From Sapria himalayana (Eukaryota > Streptophyta > Magnoliopsida > Malpighiales > Rafflesiaceae): a stretch of DNA of 64,000 bases. The position numbers and the translations under genes are program-made. A model generated the notes under the pieces. That model ran no database searches and was not told where the DNA came from. It was given only the letters and a program-made list of their open reading frames with translations. Location of the stretch: contig JAREIK010005795.1 in NCBI GenBank assembly GCA_029783825.1, positions 62,001-126,000 of the forward strand. Reading direction: 5' to 3'. Positions 53,379-64,000 of this stretch are shown one piece after another (positions within the stretch are counted from its first letter, which is position 1; every line of letters starts with the position of its first letter).

Positions 53379-55717
53379 CAAATGTTATAACCTTTGAAAA
53401 TATAATAATTTTAAAATTTTTTTCAAAAGTGAATATAATATTTAATAATTATAATCATTATATTTATTTATCATATAAATTCAATATAAACATTTTTATT
53501 GATAAATATTCTAATAATCATCAAAAAATAAATTAATAATCTATTATTAATAAGATATATATCATTTAAAATATAATTACAAGTATTTAAATGATTCAGA
53601 AGCTAAGCAAAATATATTACTATATAATGAGTATTTGTTTTGAAATTTGTTTTTAAAAATTTATCTATATTTTTTTTTGATGAAAAATAATTTATATAAA
53701 TTATATTTGTTTAACTCATAATTTATTTTGTAATTAATATTTATATAAAAATATACAAATAAATAATTAAAATGAATATTTAAAATATAATGAAAAAAAA
53801 ATAAGTTTTATTATTTATTATTTAGGGTATATCAGTTTAATTTAAATTAGATCTTTCTAACTAATAATTTATTTTGTAATTAATATTTCTTTAAAAATAA
53901 ACTGATGAATAATTAAAATAATAATTTAAAATTAAACTGAATAAAAATTAAAATAAAATTTATGAATTATTATTAATGTATACCAGTTTAATTTTTTAAG
54001 TATTTAGAGGTTTTGTCAATTAGGAGTTTAGTGATTTATGTTTTTAGGTATTTATCAGTTTATAGGTTTTATTTAAACAATAAAATAATAAAAAACATTT
54101 GTAATTTTTTCTAATTTTCATAGGTTATAACCGTTGAAAATATAATAATATTTAACATTTTATGAAATGTGAATATAATATTTAGTTATGATAATATTAA
54201 TAATTATATATGATATAAATTCAATATAAACAATTTTATTGATAGATATTATAATAATGATGAAAAATTAAATTAATAAACAATTAATAATAAGATAGAT
54301 ATTAATTATAAATTATTTACAAATCCCGAATTGATTCAAAATTAAAGTAAAATATATTACTTTATAATAATTTTTATTTTTTAAATTTTTACTTATTTTA
54401 TAAGCGTAAATACTTTTATTGATTAAAAATAAATTATTTAAATTATATTTCTCACACTTATAATTTATTTTGTAATAAATATTTCTTTAGAAATAAACTA
54501 ATAAATAATTAAAATAAATATTTAAAATTAAAATAAATAGAAATAAAAATTAGATTTATTAATTATTAAGTAGTATATAGCAGTTTAAAGGTTTATGTAT
54601 TTAGGCATTACGAGGTTTAGGAGTTTACTGATTTAACTATGTATGCATTTAGTGCTTATAAATTTTATTTAAAAAATAAATAAACAAAAAATTTATTTTT
54701 ATTATTTTTTGATATTTTCAAATGTTATAACCTTTGAAAATATAATAATTTTTAATTTTTTTTCAAAAGTGAATTCAATTTTTATTTATAATAATTATTA
54801 TATTTATATTTCATATATATTTTATATAAATTATTTTATTGATAAATATTCTAATAATGATCAAAAAATAAATTAATAATCTATAATTTATTAAGATAGA
54901 TATGAATTAAAATATAATTACAAAACCTAAAATGAATCAGAAGGAAAGTAAAATATATTACTATATAATAAATTTTTGTTATGAAATTTTTTTTTCTTTT
55001 TATAAGTTTATCTATATTTTTTGATAAAAAATAATTTACATAAATTATATTTGTGTAACTCATTATTTATATTGTAATTAATATTTTATAAAAATAAACG
55101 AATAAATAATTAAAATTAAAATTTTAAATTATAATGAAAAAAATAATATTGAGATTTATTATTTATTATTTAGGGTTTACCAGTTTAAAAGGATTATCTA
55201 TTTAGGGTTTTTGAGATTTTGGAGTTATTGACTTAAGTGTTTAGTCATTTAGTAGTTTATACGATTTATTAAAACACTGAAATAACAAAAAAATTATTTT
55301 TGATATTTTCTAACATTTTCAAAGGTTATAACATTTGAAAATATAATAATTTTAAATTTTTTTAAATATGTGAATACAATATTTAGTAATAAGAATCATT
55401 AAAATTATATATAATATAAACTAAATATTAACAATTTTATTAATAGATATGATATAAATAATCAAAAAATAAATTAATATGCTATTATTAATATGATATA
55501 TATAAATTAAAAGATAATTGCAAAACCTAAAATTATTCAAAATCAAAGTAAAATTTATTACCAAATAATAATTTTTGTTTTTTTAGTTTTTACTTCTTTT
55601 TATAAGCTTATATTTTTTTTTGATGAAAAATAAACTATTTAAATTATATTTAAGGTTTACGAGTTTAAAGTTTTAAGTGTTTAGGGGCTTTTGTGTTTAA
55701 GAGTTTATAGATTTAAG
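53379..55717 (+). repeat. Higher-order copy matching 33032-35210
   Basis: Anchors 53379 and 54119 pair with 33032 and 33769 at a constant offset of about 20.35 kb. Shared marks include 'tttgaaatttg' before the poly-A run, the 'ataaacgaataaataatt' variant, 'gagttattgactta', and a final octamer block reading 'aagttttaagtgttt' then 'cttttgtgttta'. Small indels shift the offset to about 20.5 kb at the distal end. Confidence 0.72.
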
Positions 55718-58700
55718 TGTTATTTTATTGAAATATTAATTACAAAATAAATTATTAGTGAGACAGATAATTTAAATTAAACTGGTATACCTTAAATAAT
55801 AAAGAATAAATCTCATTTTTTTTCAATATAATTTTAAATATTCATTTTAATTATTTATTAGTTTATTTTTATATAAATATTAATTAAAAAATAAATTATT
55901 AGTTGGGAAAATATAATTTATGTAAATTATTTTTCATCAAAAAAATATAGATAAACTTATTAAAAGAAAAAAAAATTATAAACAAAAAATTATTATATAG
56001 TAATATAATTTGCTTTGCTTCTAAATCATTATAGCTTTTGTAATTATATTTTAATTGATGTCTTTCTTATTAATAAAAGATTTTTAATTTATTTTTTGAT
56101 CATTATTAGAATATTTATCAATAATATTGTTTATATTGAATTTATATGATATATAGATATAATGATTATTATAACTAAATTTTGTATTCACATTTAAAAA
56201 AAATTTAAAAATTATTATATTTTCAAAGGTTATAACCTTTGAAAATATCAAAAAATAATAAAAATAAATTTTTTATTATTTTATTTTTTTAATAAAACTT
56301 ATAAACCACTAAATGCATACACAGAAAAATCAGTAAACTCCTAAACCTCATAATGCCTAAATACATAAACCATTAAACCGCTATATACTTCTTAATAATT
56401 AATAAATCTAATTTTTATTTCTATTTATTATAATTTTAAATATTCATTTTAATTATCTATTAGTTTATTTTTATAGAAATATTTATTACAAATTAAACTA
56501 TGAGAACGACATATATAATTTAATTAATTTATTTTTAATCAAAAAATATATATGCTTATAAAAGAAGTAAAAATTTAAAAATTAAAAATTATTATCCAGT
56601 AATATATTTTACTTTAATTTTAAATCAATTTGGGTTTTGTAAATATTTTTTAATTAATATCAATCTTTTTATTAGTAGTTTATTAATTTAAATTTGAACA
56701 TTATTATATTATCTATCAATAAAATTATTTATATTGAATTTATATGATATATAATTATTAATATTATTATAACTAAATATTGTATTCATGTTTCAAAAAA
56801 TATTAAATATTATTATATTTTCAAATGTTATAACTCTTACAAATTACAAATTTTTAAGTACACCTATGAAAATGAGATAAAATTACAACTTTTTTTTGTT
56901 ATTTTATTGTTTAAATAAAACCTATAAACCACTTAATGCATAAAAACATAATTTGCTAAACTCCTAAATGACAAAAACTATAAATACTTAAACTATTTAA
57001 CAGGTGTACATTAATAAAAAATCATAAATCTCAATTTAATTTTTATTAAGTATAATTTTAAATTTTTATTTTAGTTATTTAATAGTTTATTTTTATATAA
57101 ATATTAATTACAAAATAAATTATTAGTGAGACAATTCTAATTTAAATAATTTATTTTTCATCAAAAAAATAAATATGATTATAAAAAGAAGCAAAATTTT
57201 AAAAACAAAAATTAATTATTTAGTAATATATTTTATTTTCATTTTGAATCATTTTAGATTTTGCAATTATATTTTAATTTATATCATTCTTATTAATGAT
57301 AGTTTATTAATTTTTTATTGATAATTATTATAATATCTATTAATAAAATTATTTATATTGAGTTTACATTATATATAATTATTAAGATTATTATTACTAA
57401 ATATTATATTCACATTTAAAAAAAATTAAAAATTATTATAATTTCAAAGGTTATAACCTTCAAAATTTAAAAAAATCAAAAAATTTAATTTTTTATTTTT
57501 TCATTCATTAAATAAAATCTATAAATCACTAAAGGCCTAATCACTTAAATCACTAAACTTCAGAACACCTAAATACTTAAACTATTAAACTAGTATATCC
57601 TTAATAATAAATAATAAATCTCTATTTTATTTGTATTCATTATAGTTTTAAATATTCATTTTAATTATTTATTAGTTTATTTTTATAGAATTATACATTA
57701 AAAATAAATTATGAGGAAGACAAATATAATTTAAATAATTTACTTTTGATAAAAAAAACATAAACTTATTAAAAGAAGCAAAACATCAAATAAATTATTA
57801 TTTAGTAATATATTTTATTTTGATTTTGAATAAATTTACTTTTTGCAAATATATTTAAATAAAATCTTTCTTATTAATAATAGTTTATTAATTTATTTTT
57901 TGATCATTAATATAATATCTATCAATATAATTGTTTATATTGAATTTACATGATATATAATTATTAAGATTATCATAACTAAATATAGTATTCACACATA
58001 AAAAAAATTGAAAAATTGTTATATTTTCAAAGGTTATAACCTTCAAAAATGATAAAAAATAACAAAAATAAATTTTTTGTTATATCATTGTTTAAATAAA
58101 ACTTATAAACCATTAAATGCCTGAACACATAAATCTCTAAACACCTAAACCCCGATGCCCTTAAATACTTAAACCTTTAAACTCGTAAACCTTAAATATA
58201 ATTTAAATAATATATTGAAATATTAATTACAAAATAAATTATTAGTGATAAAATATAATATAAATAATTTATTTTTCATCAAAAAAATATAAGCTTATAA
58301 AAAGAACAAAAAACTAAAAACAAATATTATTATTTAGTAATAAATTTTACATTGTTTTTGAATCATTTTAGGGTTTTTAATTATATTTTAATTTATATCT
58401 ATCATATTAATAATATCATATTAATTTATTTTTTGATTATTGATATCATATCTATCAATAAAATTGTTTATATTTAGTTTATATTATATATAATTATAAT
58501 TATTATTATTACTAAATATTGTATTCACACTTTTAAAAAAATTTAAAATTATTATATTTTCAAAGGTTATAACCTTTGAAAATGTGACAAAAAATCAAAA
58601 ATATCTTTTTTTTTGTTATTTCATTGTTTAAATAAAACCTATAAACCACTAAATTCCTAAAAACATAATTCGATAATCTTTTAAACGATAAAACCTCTAA

Positions 58701-59068
58701 TACTTAAACCATTAAACATGTAAACATTAATAATAATTCATAAATCTCATTTTAATTTTTATTCAGTATAATTTTAAATTTTTATTTTAATTATTTATCA
58801 GTTTATTTATATAGAAATATTAATTACAAAATAAATTATTAGTTAGACAGATCTAATTTAAATTAAAATAATATCCCTAAATAATAAATAATAAATCTCA
58901 TTTTTTCCATTATAATTTTAAATATTCATTTTAATTATTTATTTGTTTATTTATATATAAATATTAATTACAAAATAATTTGATCTAGACAAAAATAATT
59001 TTTATATATTATTTTTCATCAAAATTTATAGATACACTTTTTAAAAGAAAAACAATTTTCAAAACAAA
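55718..59068 (-). repeat. AT-rich satellite array, reverse orientation, block 4
   Basis: The orientation changes at about 55717: the sequence switches from a forward octamer block to the complement of the mid-monomer region ('gaaatattaattacaaaat'). Minus-strand anchors lie near 56224, 56822, 57444, 58028 and 58561. Read in reverse, the order and spacing match the forward segment 25838-28181 (types of 25838, 26401, 26989, 27582 and 28181), so this is an inverted copy of a normal higher-order stretch. It ends at the organelle-like insert. Confidence 0.9.
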
Positions 59069-61026
59069 GTACTTCTGAGTCAGTCTGACAGAGCTTGGAA
59101 CAAACGGACATGACTCGAACGTCGAACTATTTTGATGTCTTTACGTAGGTGAGCAGTCCTCCTCAGATTCATACGGCGAGAGTCAATAAGACCTCTTCAA
59201 ACTAAGTCCTTGAGTACTTATTCAATGTAATGACAATCCACAAAAGCTAAAGTAGTGGTTTGGTTTGTTAGGCTATTCGTTTGTCTTCCGTATCTAACTG
59301 CAAGTGTATTAAGGCCGCTAGTCCGGTTGGAGCTCTTGGTTTATGAGTGATCATATCAGCTATGATTGATTCAATCAGACTTCTTTCCCTAAACTTAATT
59401 TTAATTACTAGTTCCAAAAGAAGAGATTGAATGCCCCTCAGGCCCGTATACCATTTATTTGTGTAATATTTCTTCGCTCATCGTTATGGAAACCCCCTCA
59501 CCAACAATTAGCCATTTTGACTGATACATCGAAATTTCCCCTAGAGCTTGTAGTTGCGGATGAACCGGTTTTCTTATGAAGAAACTTCTCCTGGAACATT
59601 AGAGGCTTAGGGAATAGAGAGAAGAAGAAGGATAGGATAGTAGGAAAAAAGAGATGTCGAATCATCCGGGGCAGAGTAGGGACTTTCCAGACCAGATTCA
59701 ACAAGAGAGGCCTCAGCTAACGCTAATAAAGCCGACTTGGGATCAAATTTATCCTTTTATACGGACCAAGGGATATGGATAGCATGCACACCCAAAGACC
59801 TAAAAGAAAAAGACAGAAGACAATCTTCTTTTTCTATAGATTTTGAATCGATGAGGACAGAAGCAGATTCTTCTCCAATTGCTTGGGGAAACCTGATTGA
59901 AATGCTATGGATAACCAAGAGGCAGTAGAAGCACCCTGTGATAGCAGAACCAAGACTCCTTTTACCAGTTAGGGCTGCACCCTTTCGTACTAACCGAGAT
60001 ACGGAAGAATGGAGCTCCTGGCTAGGAATTCAATGCATGATTCGAGAAAATGATCAAAGAACAAAGAGGCTTTATCTTAGAATCCCTTGTTCTCAGCTAT
60101 GAGAGAGGTCTTGCATTTCTCCAAAAATCCCTAGGAAAGAATCACATGAAGAAGCGAAATTGATTTGGCTCTTTGTTTGTAGGAATCGGGCATTCCACTG
60201 TGGTGTGGTAAATAGAATAGATGGATTCTCTTTCTCATCGATATCCTTTAAAAAGTTTGATGGAATTAAAATAAGCTTTTCACGGGCCTTGAAGTTCGAA
60301 GATGTAAAAAAGGGCTTTAGCTTTAGTCAAACCCCCACCCACTATTCGATTAGTTTAAAAAGGCTTAGGCACCGTCCTACCCCTTGATGTAAGGAACCAG
60401 ATGACTGTGCGACAATCGTAACAATGAATGGATTATCCCATATCTTTTTTGTATACCAACTGGTATATGTATGAATGAATGTTGTCAGAGTCTCTGCTTG
60501 AATAGGAAGAAAAGCCGACTCTAGCTCTGAACCAAATCGCAACACAACATGAGCCCAACCCCTGGGAAAATCTATATATAGTATAGGCCGAAAATGTCTT
60601 TCTGGACAAATGAATAGACCTTTCCTTACTTTACTTGCCAACAGGTAAAACCAGTAACCAAGTTCATGCGTCAATTTTTTATCTTGGTCCGAGGAGGCTA
60701 AGACTTTCAAAGAGTATTCGTACAAAGGTCGGCGTGGTTGGGCTTGTGGATCGACTTCTTTCGCCTTTTGATCAAAATGCTGCAAATGAGGGTAAAGGAC
60801 ATCTCTTGAGGTTCGATCAGAGGTTGGTCATCATTGTTGGGTGAAAAGAGCAGCTGTGAGAAGCATCAAAACAATCAAACAACTGACGATTGTAAATGGA
60901 GGTTTCCACAGAAAGGACCCATATATTCTGGCAAATGGATCATAATGACAGGTACCACTTCGTGCAGAGAAAATTAGGATAGAAAGGGGAAAGTGAAAAC
61001 CTTCACCTACTCCTATATATAAGAAG
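59069..61026. other. Organelle-like DNA insert in satellite
   Basis: About 1.96 kb of much higher GC (about 40-45%) dropped into a reversed satellite monomer. Left satellite stops at 'tttcaaaacaaa' and right satellite resumes at 'aattattatttagtaat'; joined, they restore a normal monomer with at most a few bases lost. No target-site duplication or terminal inverted repeat is seen, so a transposon is unlikely. Composition, density of medium-length frames on both strands and lack of nuclear repeat features resemble plant mitochondrial intergenic DNA transferred to the nucleus. No named mitochondrial gene or tRNA was recognised, so the source is an inference. Confidence 0.5.
60342..60785 (-). CDS. 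Unidentified open frame in organelle-like insert
   Basis: An open frame of 147 codons, starting at TTG 60785 if translated alone; no ATG precedes it, and the frame is open upstream to a stop at about 60825. The protein is mixed, with no clear membrane segment: it has a charged N-terminal part (HFDQKAKEVDPQAQPRR), then HELGYWFYLLASKVRKG, CPERHFRPILYIDFPRGWAH and a Thr-rich stretch. I do not recognise the family. Amino-acid usage looks more protein-like than other frames here, so it may be a piece of a mitochondrial open reading frame. In the nucleus it lacks a start and is probably not expressed. The overlapping plus-strand frames (60160-60387 and 60635-60844) are taken to be shadows. Confidence 0.3.
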   Translation of the reverse strand: MQHFDQKAKEVDPQAQPRRPLYEYSLKVLASSDQDKKLTHELGYWFYLLASKVRKGLFICPERHFRPILYIDFPRGWAHVVLRFGSELESAFLPIQAETLTTFIHTYTSWYTKKIWDNPFIVTIVAQSSGSLHQGVGRCLSLFKLIE

Positions 61027-62371
61027 AATTATTATTTAGTAATATATTTTGTCTTTGCTTCTAAATCATTTTAGGTTTTGTAATTATATTTTAATTGATA
61101 TCTATCTTATTAATAATAAATTATTAATTTATTTTTTGATCATTATAAGAATATTTATCAATAAAATTGTTTATATTGAATTTAGATGATATATAATTAT
61201 AAAGATTATAATAACTAAATATTATATTTACATTGAAAATAATTTAAAAATTATTATATTTTTAATGGTTATCATCTTTGAAAATGAGATAAAATCAAAA
61301 ACATAAATTTTTTGTTATTTTATTGTTTATATAAAACCTATAAACTACTAAATGCCTGAACGCTTAAATCATTAAACTCCTAAACCACTAAACCACAAAA
61401 CCTTTAAAAACTTAAACATTTAAACTATCTTTAAAGGTTTAAGTATTTATAAATAATATATAAATATCTATCAATAAATAATAGTTTATTAATTTATTTT
61501 TTGATCATTATTATATTTATATTTATATTTAGTTTATTAATATCTATAAATAAAATTGTTTATTTTTAAAATATATGATATATAATTATTAAGTTTATTA
61601 TAACTAAATATTGTATTCACATTTGAAAAAAATTTAAAAATTATTATATTTATAAGGTTATAACCTTCAAAATTAATAAAAATTTGAATAATAATTTTTT
61701 TGTTATTTCATTATTTAAATAAAACATATAAACTACTAAATTTCTAAACACTTAAATCAAAAAACTTCTAAACTCCTAAATACTTAAACCATTAAACCGG
61801 TATACCCTAAATAATTAATCATAAATCTCATTTTTACTTGTATTCATTATAATTTCAATATTCATTTTAATTATTTATTAGTTTATTTTTATAGAAATAT
61901 TAATTGCAAAATAAAATTATGAATGAGAGAAATATAATGTTAATAATTTATCTTCAATAAAAAAATTTATAAGTTGATAAAAAGAATCAAAAATTTTAAA
62001 ATAAAAAATTATTATTTAGTAATATATTTTACTTTGATTTCGAATCGTTTTAGGTTTTGCAAATATATTTTAATTAATATCTATCTTATTAATAATAGTT
62101 TATTAATCTATTTTATGATCAATATTATAATATCAATCAATAAAATTATTTATATTGAATTTACATGATATTTAATTTTTATGATTATTATAATTAAATA
62201 TTGTATTAACATTTGAAAAATATTAAAAATTATAATATTTTCAATGGTTATAACCTTTAAAATGAGAAAAAATCATAAAAATAATTTTTTTGTTATTTAA
62301 TTATTTAAATATAATCTATAAACCACAAAAGACATAAATACTTAAATTACTAAACTCCTAAACCCTGATAT
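61027..62371 (-). repeat. AT-rich satellite array, reverse orientation, block 5
   Basis: Satellite on the minus strand, with anchors near 61262, 61652 and 62242, mirroring 47236-48570. It contains the rearranged monomer at about 61420-61560, where 'tttaaaggtttaagtatttataa' type sequence interrupts the usual order. It ends inside an octamer block ('cctaaaccctgat'), where unique sequence begins. The frame at 61974-62168 is repeat-derived. Confidence 0.9.
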
Positions 62372-63475
62372 TACTGCACCACACCCACATAGCGTAGGAC
62401 CACAGTACACACGTGCACATATTCTTGTCCATTTTAGTGTAGCATTTAGAGGGCACAGCATGTCCTAGAAGTAGCCAAAAGTATGGGCCAACAGCTTGTA
62501 GAGGGCACCACTAGCAAGCCAAAATGATAACATTCAGACAACTGATGAGACTGAGCAAAGTGGTTGGGAGTAAACCCAGGAGTAGCTAGGAGTTGGTCCC
62601 ACTAGCATAGAGGGCCACCCAACCGTTGCCCAATAGGAATAGTGGGTAATCCATGATTAATTGGAGAGCCATCAAAATCGGAAGCATCGCCAAGCAGGGC
62701 CAGTAAGAAATGGAGTCCAGACCAGCCACACCGGAGCAAAAGATTCAAACTTGTAGTTTATGTTTGTAGTCTTATTTGAATTTTGGACTTTGTATGCACC
62801 ATGTACTTGTAGAGACGGATCATGACATACTCACACACACAATCTTGTATGTTCTCTATGTAGCATGCAATGAGGGCAACTGGACCGATCAGTATCTCGA
62901 TGTGGGGCCCACTAATGCATTTTGTAAATAAACATTAGGCGATGCTACATTTCCGTGAGCAGAAGACCAATCTTTATAGCATTTTGTAATTTACTTGTAT
63001 TCTAGTTTGGTTGTACGCATAGATAATTAGACTATGAGATGGACCTCATCACACATGCACATCGATCATGCGTATTTTTTGATATTTGTCGGTGCAACAT
63101 ACAACCATTTCTTGGAGCTCGGGAAGGAAGCATTCTAACCCAAGAGATACTCTTTTGAGGATCATTGGAGCAAAAGAATGTTGAATTCAGAAGCAGGAAT
63201 GAATTGAAAAAGTGCCGTAGATATGGACTTTTGGATTTATGGGTATTCAGTTTTACATGTATTCCATTGCATAGCAATGTCATAGGCAAACGCTTGATGC
63301 TGCATGCCACACACATGCACAATCTTATATTTGCATAGTTTTAATATGGTGCATCATTTAGGTTCCTCCAAAAGGCTTGGACGAATCCAAATGGAAAGGA
63401 AGTAGTGTGCATAATGGCTTAATGCCAACTTTGAAGTCCGGGAATGGCAGTTGATTTTACTTGTATTTGTACGCT
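62372..63475. other. Unique island, no gene recognised
   Basis: Sequence of about 55-60% A+T, without satellite features. The first 350 bp are the inverted copy of 46877-47235; the remaining 750 bp have no counterpart in this window. The longest frame (63032-63322, minus strand, 96 codons) shows no domain and is not called. Related words recur: 'cacacaatctt' near 62834 and 'catgcacaatctt' near 63315, and 'acttgtattctag' with 'gtacgc' near 62993, echoed by 'acttgtatttgtacgc' near 63460. It could be part of a long terminal repeat or low-copy DNA; undecided. Confidence 0.5.
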
Positions 63476-64000
63476 TATTATATAGTAATATATTATATAG
63501 TAATATATTTATCAATATAGTAATATATTTTGCTTTGCTTTGCTTTGCAAAGCAAAATATCTATCATATTAATAATAGATTATTATTATATAGTAAGATA
63601 TTTTACTTTGCTTTTGAATCATTTTATGTTTTGTAATTATATTAAAAATGATATCTATCATATTAATAATAGATTATTAATTTATTTTTTGATCATTATT
63701 AAAATATTTATTAATAAAATAGTTTATATTGAAAATATTTATATTAATACTCGAATATATATGATATATAAATATAATGATTATTATAACTAAATAATGA
63801 ATTCACTCTTGAAAAAATTTTAAAAATTATTATATTTTCTAAGGTTATAACCTTTGAAAATATCAAAAAATAATAAAAATAAATTTTTTGTTTTTTTATT
63901 TTTTAAATAAAACCTATAAACTACTAAATGCATACACAATTAAATAAGTAAAATCCTAGACCCCGTAAAACCTAAATACAGTAACCATTAAACCGATATA
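63476..64000 (-). repeat. AT-rich satellite array, reverse orientation, block 6
   Basis: Reversed satellite resumes after a messy junction. The palindrome anchor is near 63839, followed by the complement of the octamer block up to the window end. Frames at 63451-63636 and 63530-63793 are repeat-derived. Confidence 0.9.
63480..63560. repeat. Fold-back junction with stutter repeats
   Basis: 'tatagtaatatat' is repeated about three times, followed by three TGCTT units that run into a perfect 18-bp palindrome centred at 63547 (core CTTTGCAAAG). The normal monomer continues TTTGCTTCTGAATC at this point; here it folds back into its own complement (GCAAAATAT) and then restarts. Confidence 0.8.

Larger units (their letters stand above)
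47236..55717 (+). repeat. AT-rich satellite array, forward orientation, block 3
   Basis: Anchors start near 47347, 47938, 48329, 49060, 49657, 50401, 50987, 51588, 52184, 52783, 53379, 54119, 54719 and 55320. Long-class monomers follow 48329, 49657 and 53379. The 391-bp interval between 47938 and 48329 reflects the rearranged monomer shared with the right arm of the inverted duplication. Open frames at 53294-53536 and 54881-55063 belong to the repeat. The block ends in the octamer region ('gatttaagtgt') at about 55717, where orientation flips. Confidence 0.92.
58640..62720 (-). repeat. Inverted duplication, right arm
   Basis: Reverse-complement partner of 46877-48960, interrupted by the insert at 59069-61026. 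The unique part is 62372-62720 and the satellite part 61027-62371 plus about 58640-59068. It lacks the short GCTTGATACG-type extra stretch present in the left copy near 47000. Beyond 62720 the unique sequences of the two arms are unrelated, which defines the outer breakpoint. Confidence 0.87.

Noticed and set aside
59498..59928. Short frames in the organelle-like insert (59498-59704 minus and 59737-59928 plus)
   Set aside because: Too short, on conflicting strands, and without recognised domains.
46877..62720. Inverted duplication as a pure assembly artefact
   Set aside because: The arms differ by about 10-15%, carry different indels, and only one holds the 1.96-kb insert, which a duplicated contig would not show. 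Read support was not available to confirm.
63032..63322. 96-codon minus-strand frame in the right unique island
   Set aside because: No recognisable motif; Cys/Met-rich start and mixed composition look like chance.
1..64000. Very AT-rich protist or organelle genome as the source
   Set aside because: There are no dense genes, tRNAs or rRNAs. The AT-richness is confined to a tandem repeat, and a plant-type hAT element and GC-normal islands are embedded.

Overview
This window looks like a stretch of plant nuclear heterochromatin. About nine tenths of it is one extremely AT-rich satellite family (about 85% A+T by eye). The rest is a decayed hAT transposon, two or three unique-sequence islands, and one GC-richer, organelle-like insert. 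The plant assignment rests on the plant-type hAT transposase remnant, the organelle-like insert and the general character of the sequence. The species cannot be named. No intact protein-coding gene, tRNA, rRNA or CRISPR array was found.

The satellite has a basic monomer of about 590-600 bp, with two further size classes: about 530 bp and about 740 bp (the latter carries an internal duplication of about 150 bp). Nearly every monomer contains two landmarks. One is a perfect or near-perfect palindrome centred on CAAAGGTTATAACCTTTG. The other is a block of about 88 bp built of eleven degenerate 8-bp units of the type TTTAGTGG. Distinct monomer types recur in the same order, so the array has higher-order organisation, with long-range copies offset by about 7.4, 11.1, 20 and 25 kb.

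Layout: 1-1098, satellite in reverse orientation; 1099-16980, satellite forward; 16981-19994, a degenerate hAT element inserted inside one monomer; 19995-45690, satellite forward, with a scrambled patch at 44085-44400; 45691-47235, unique sequence; 47236-55717, satellite forward; 55718-59068, satellite reversed; 59069-61026, organelle-like insert; 61027-62371, satellite reversed; 62372-63475, unique sequence; 63476-64000, satellite reversed.

The most notable large-scale structure is an inverted duplication. Segment 46877-48960 matches 58640-62720 in reverse complement, across both unique and satellite DNA. The organelle-like insert interrupts only the right arm, so the left arm preserves the empty site and gives a relative order of events. 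Nothing here acts as a gene pathway. The interest lies in satellite architecture and rearrangement history, and the array is a candidate centromeric or pericentromeric satellite, which the sequence alone cannot prove.
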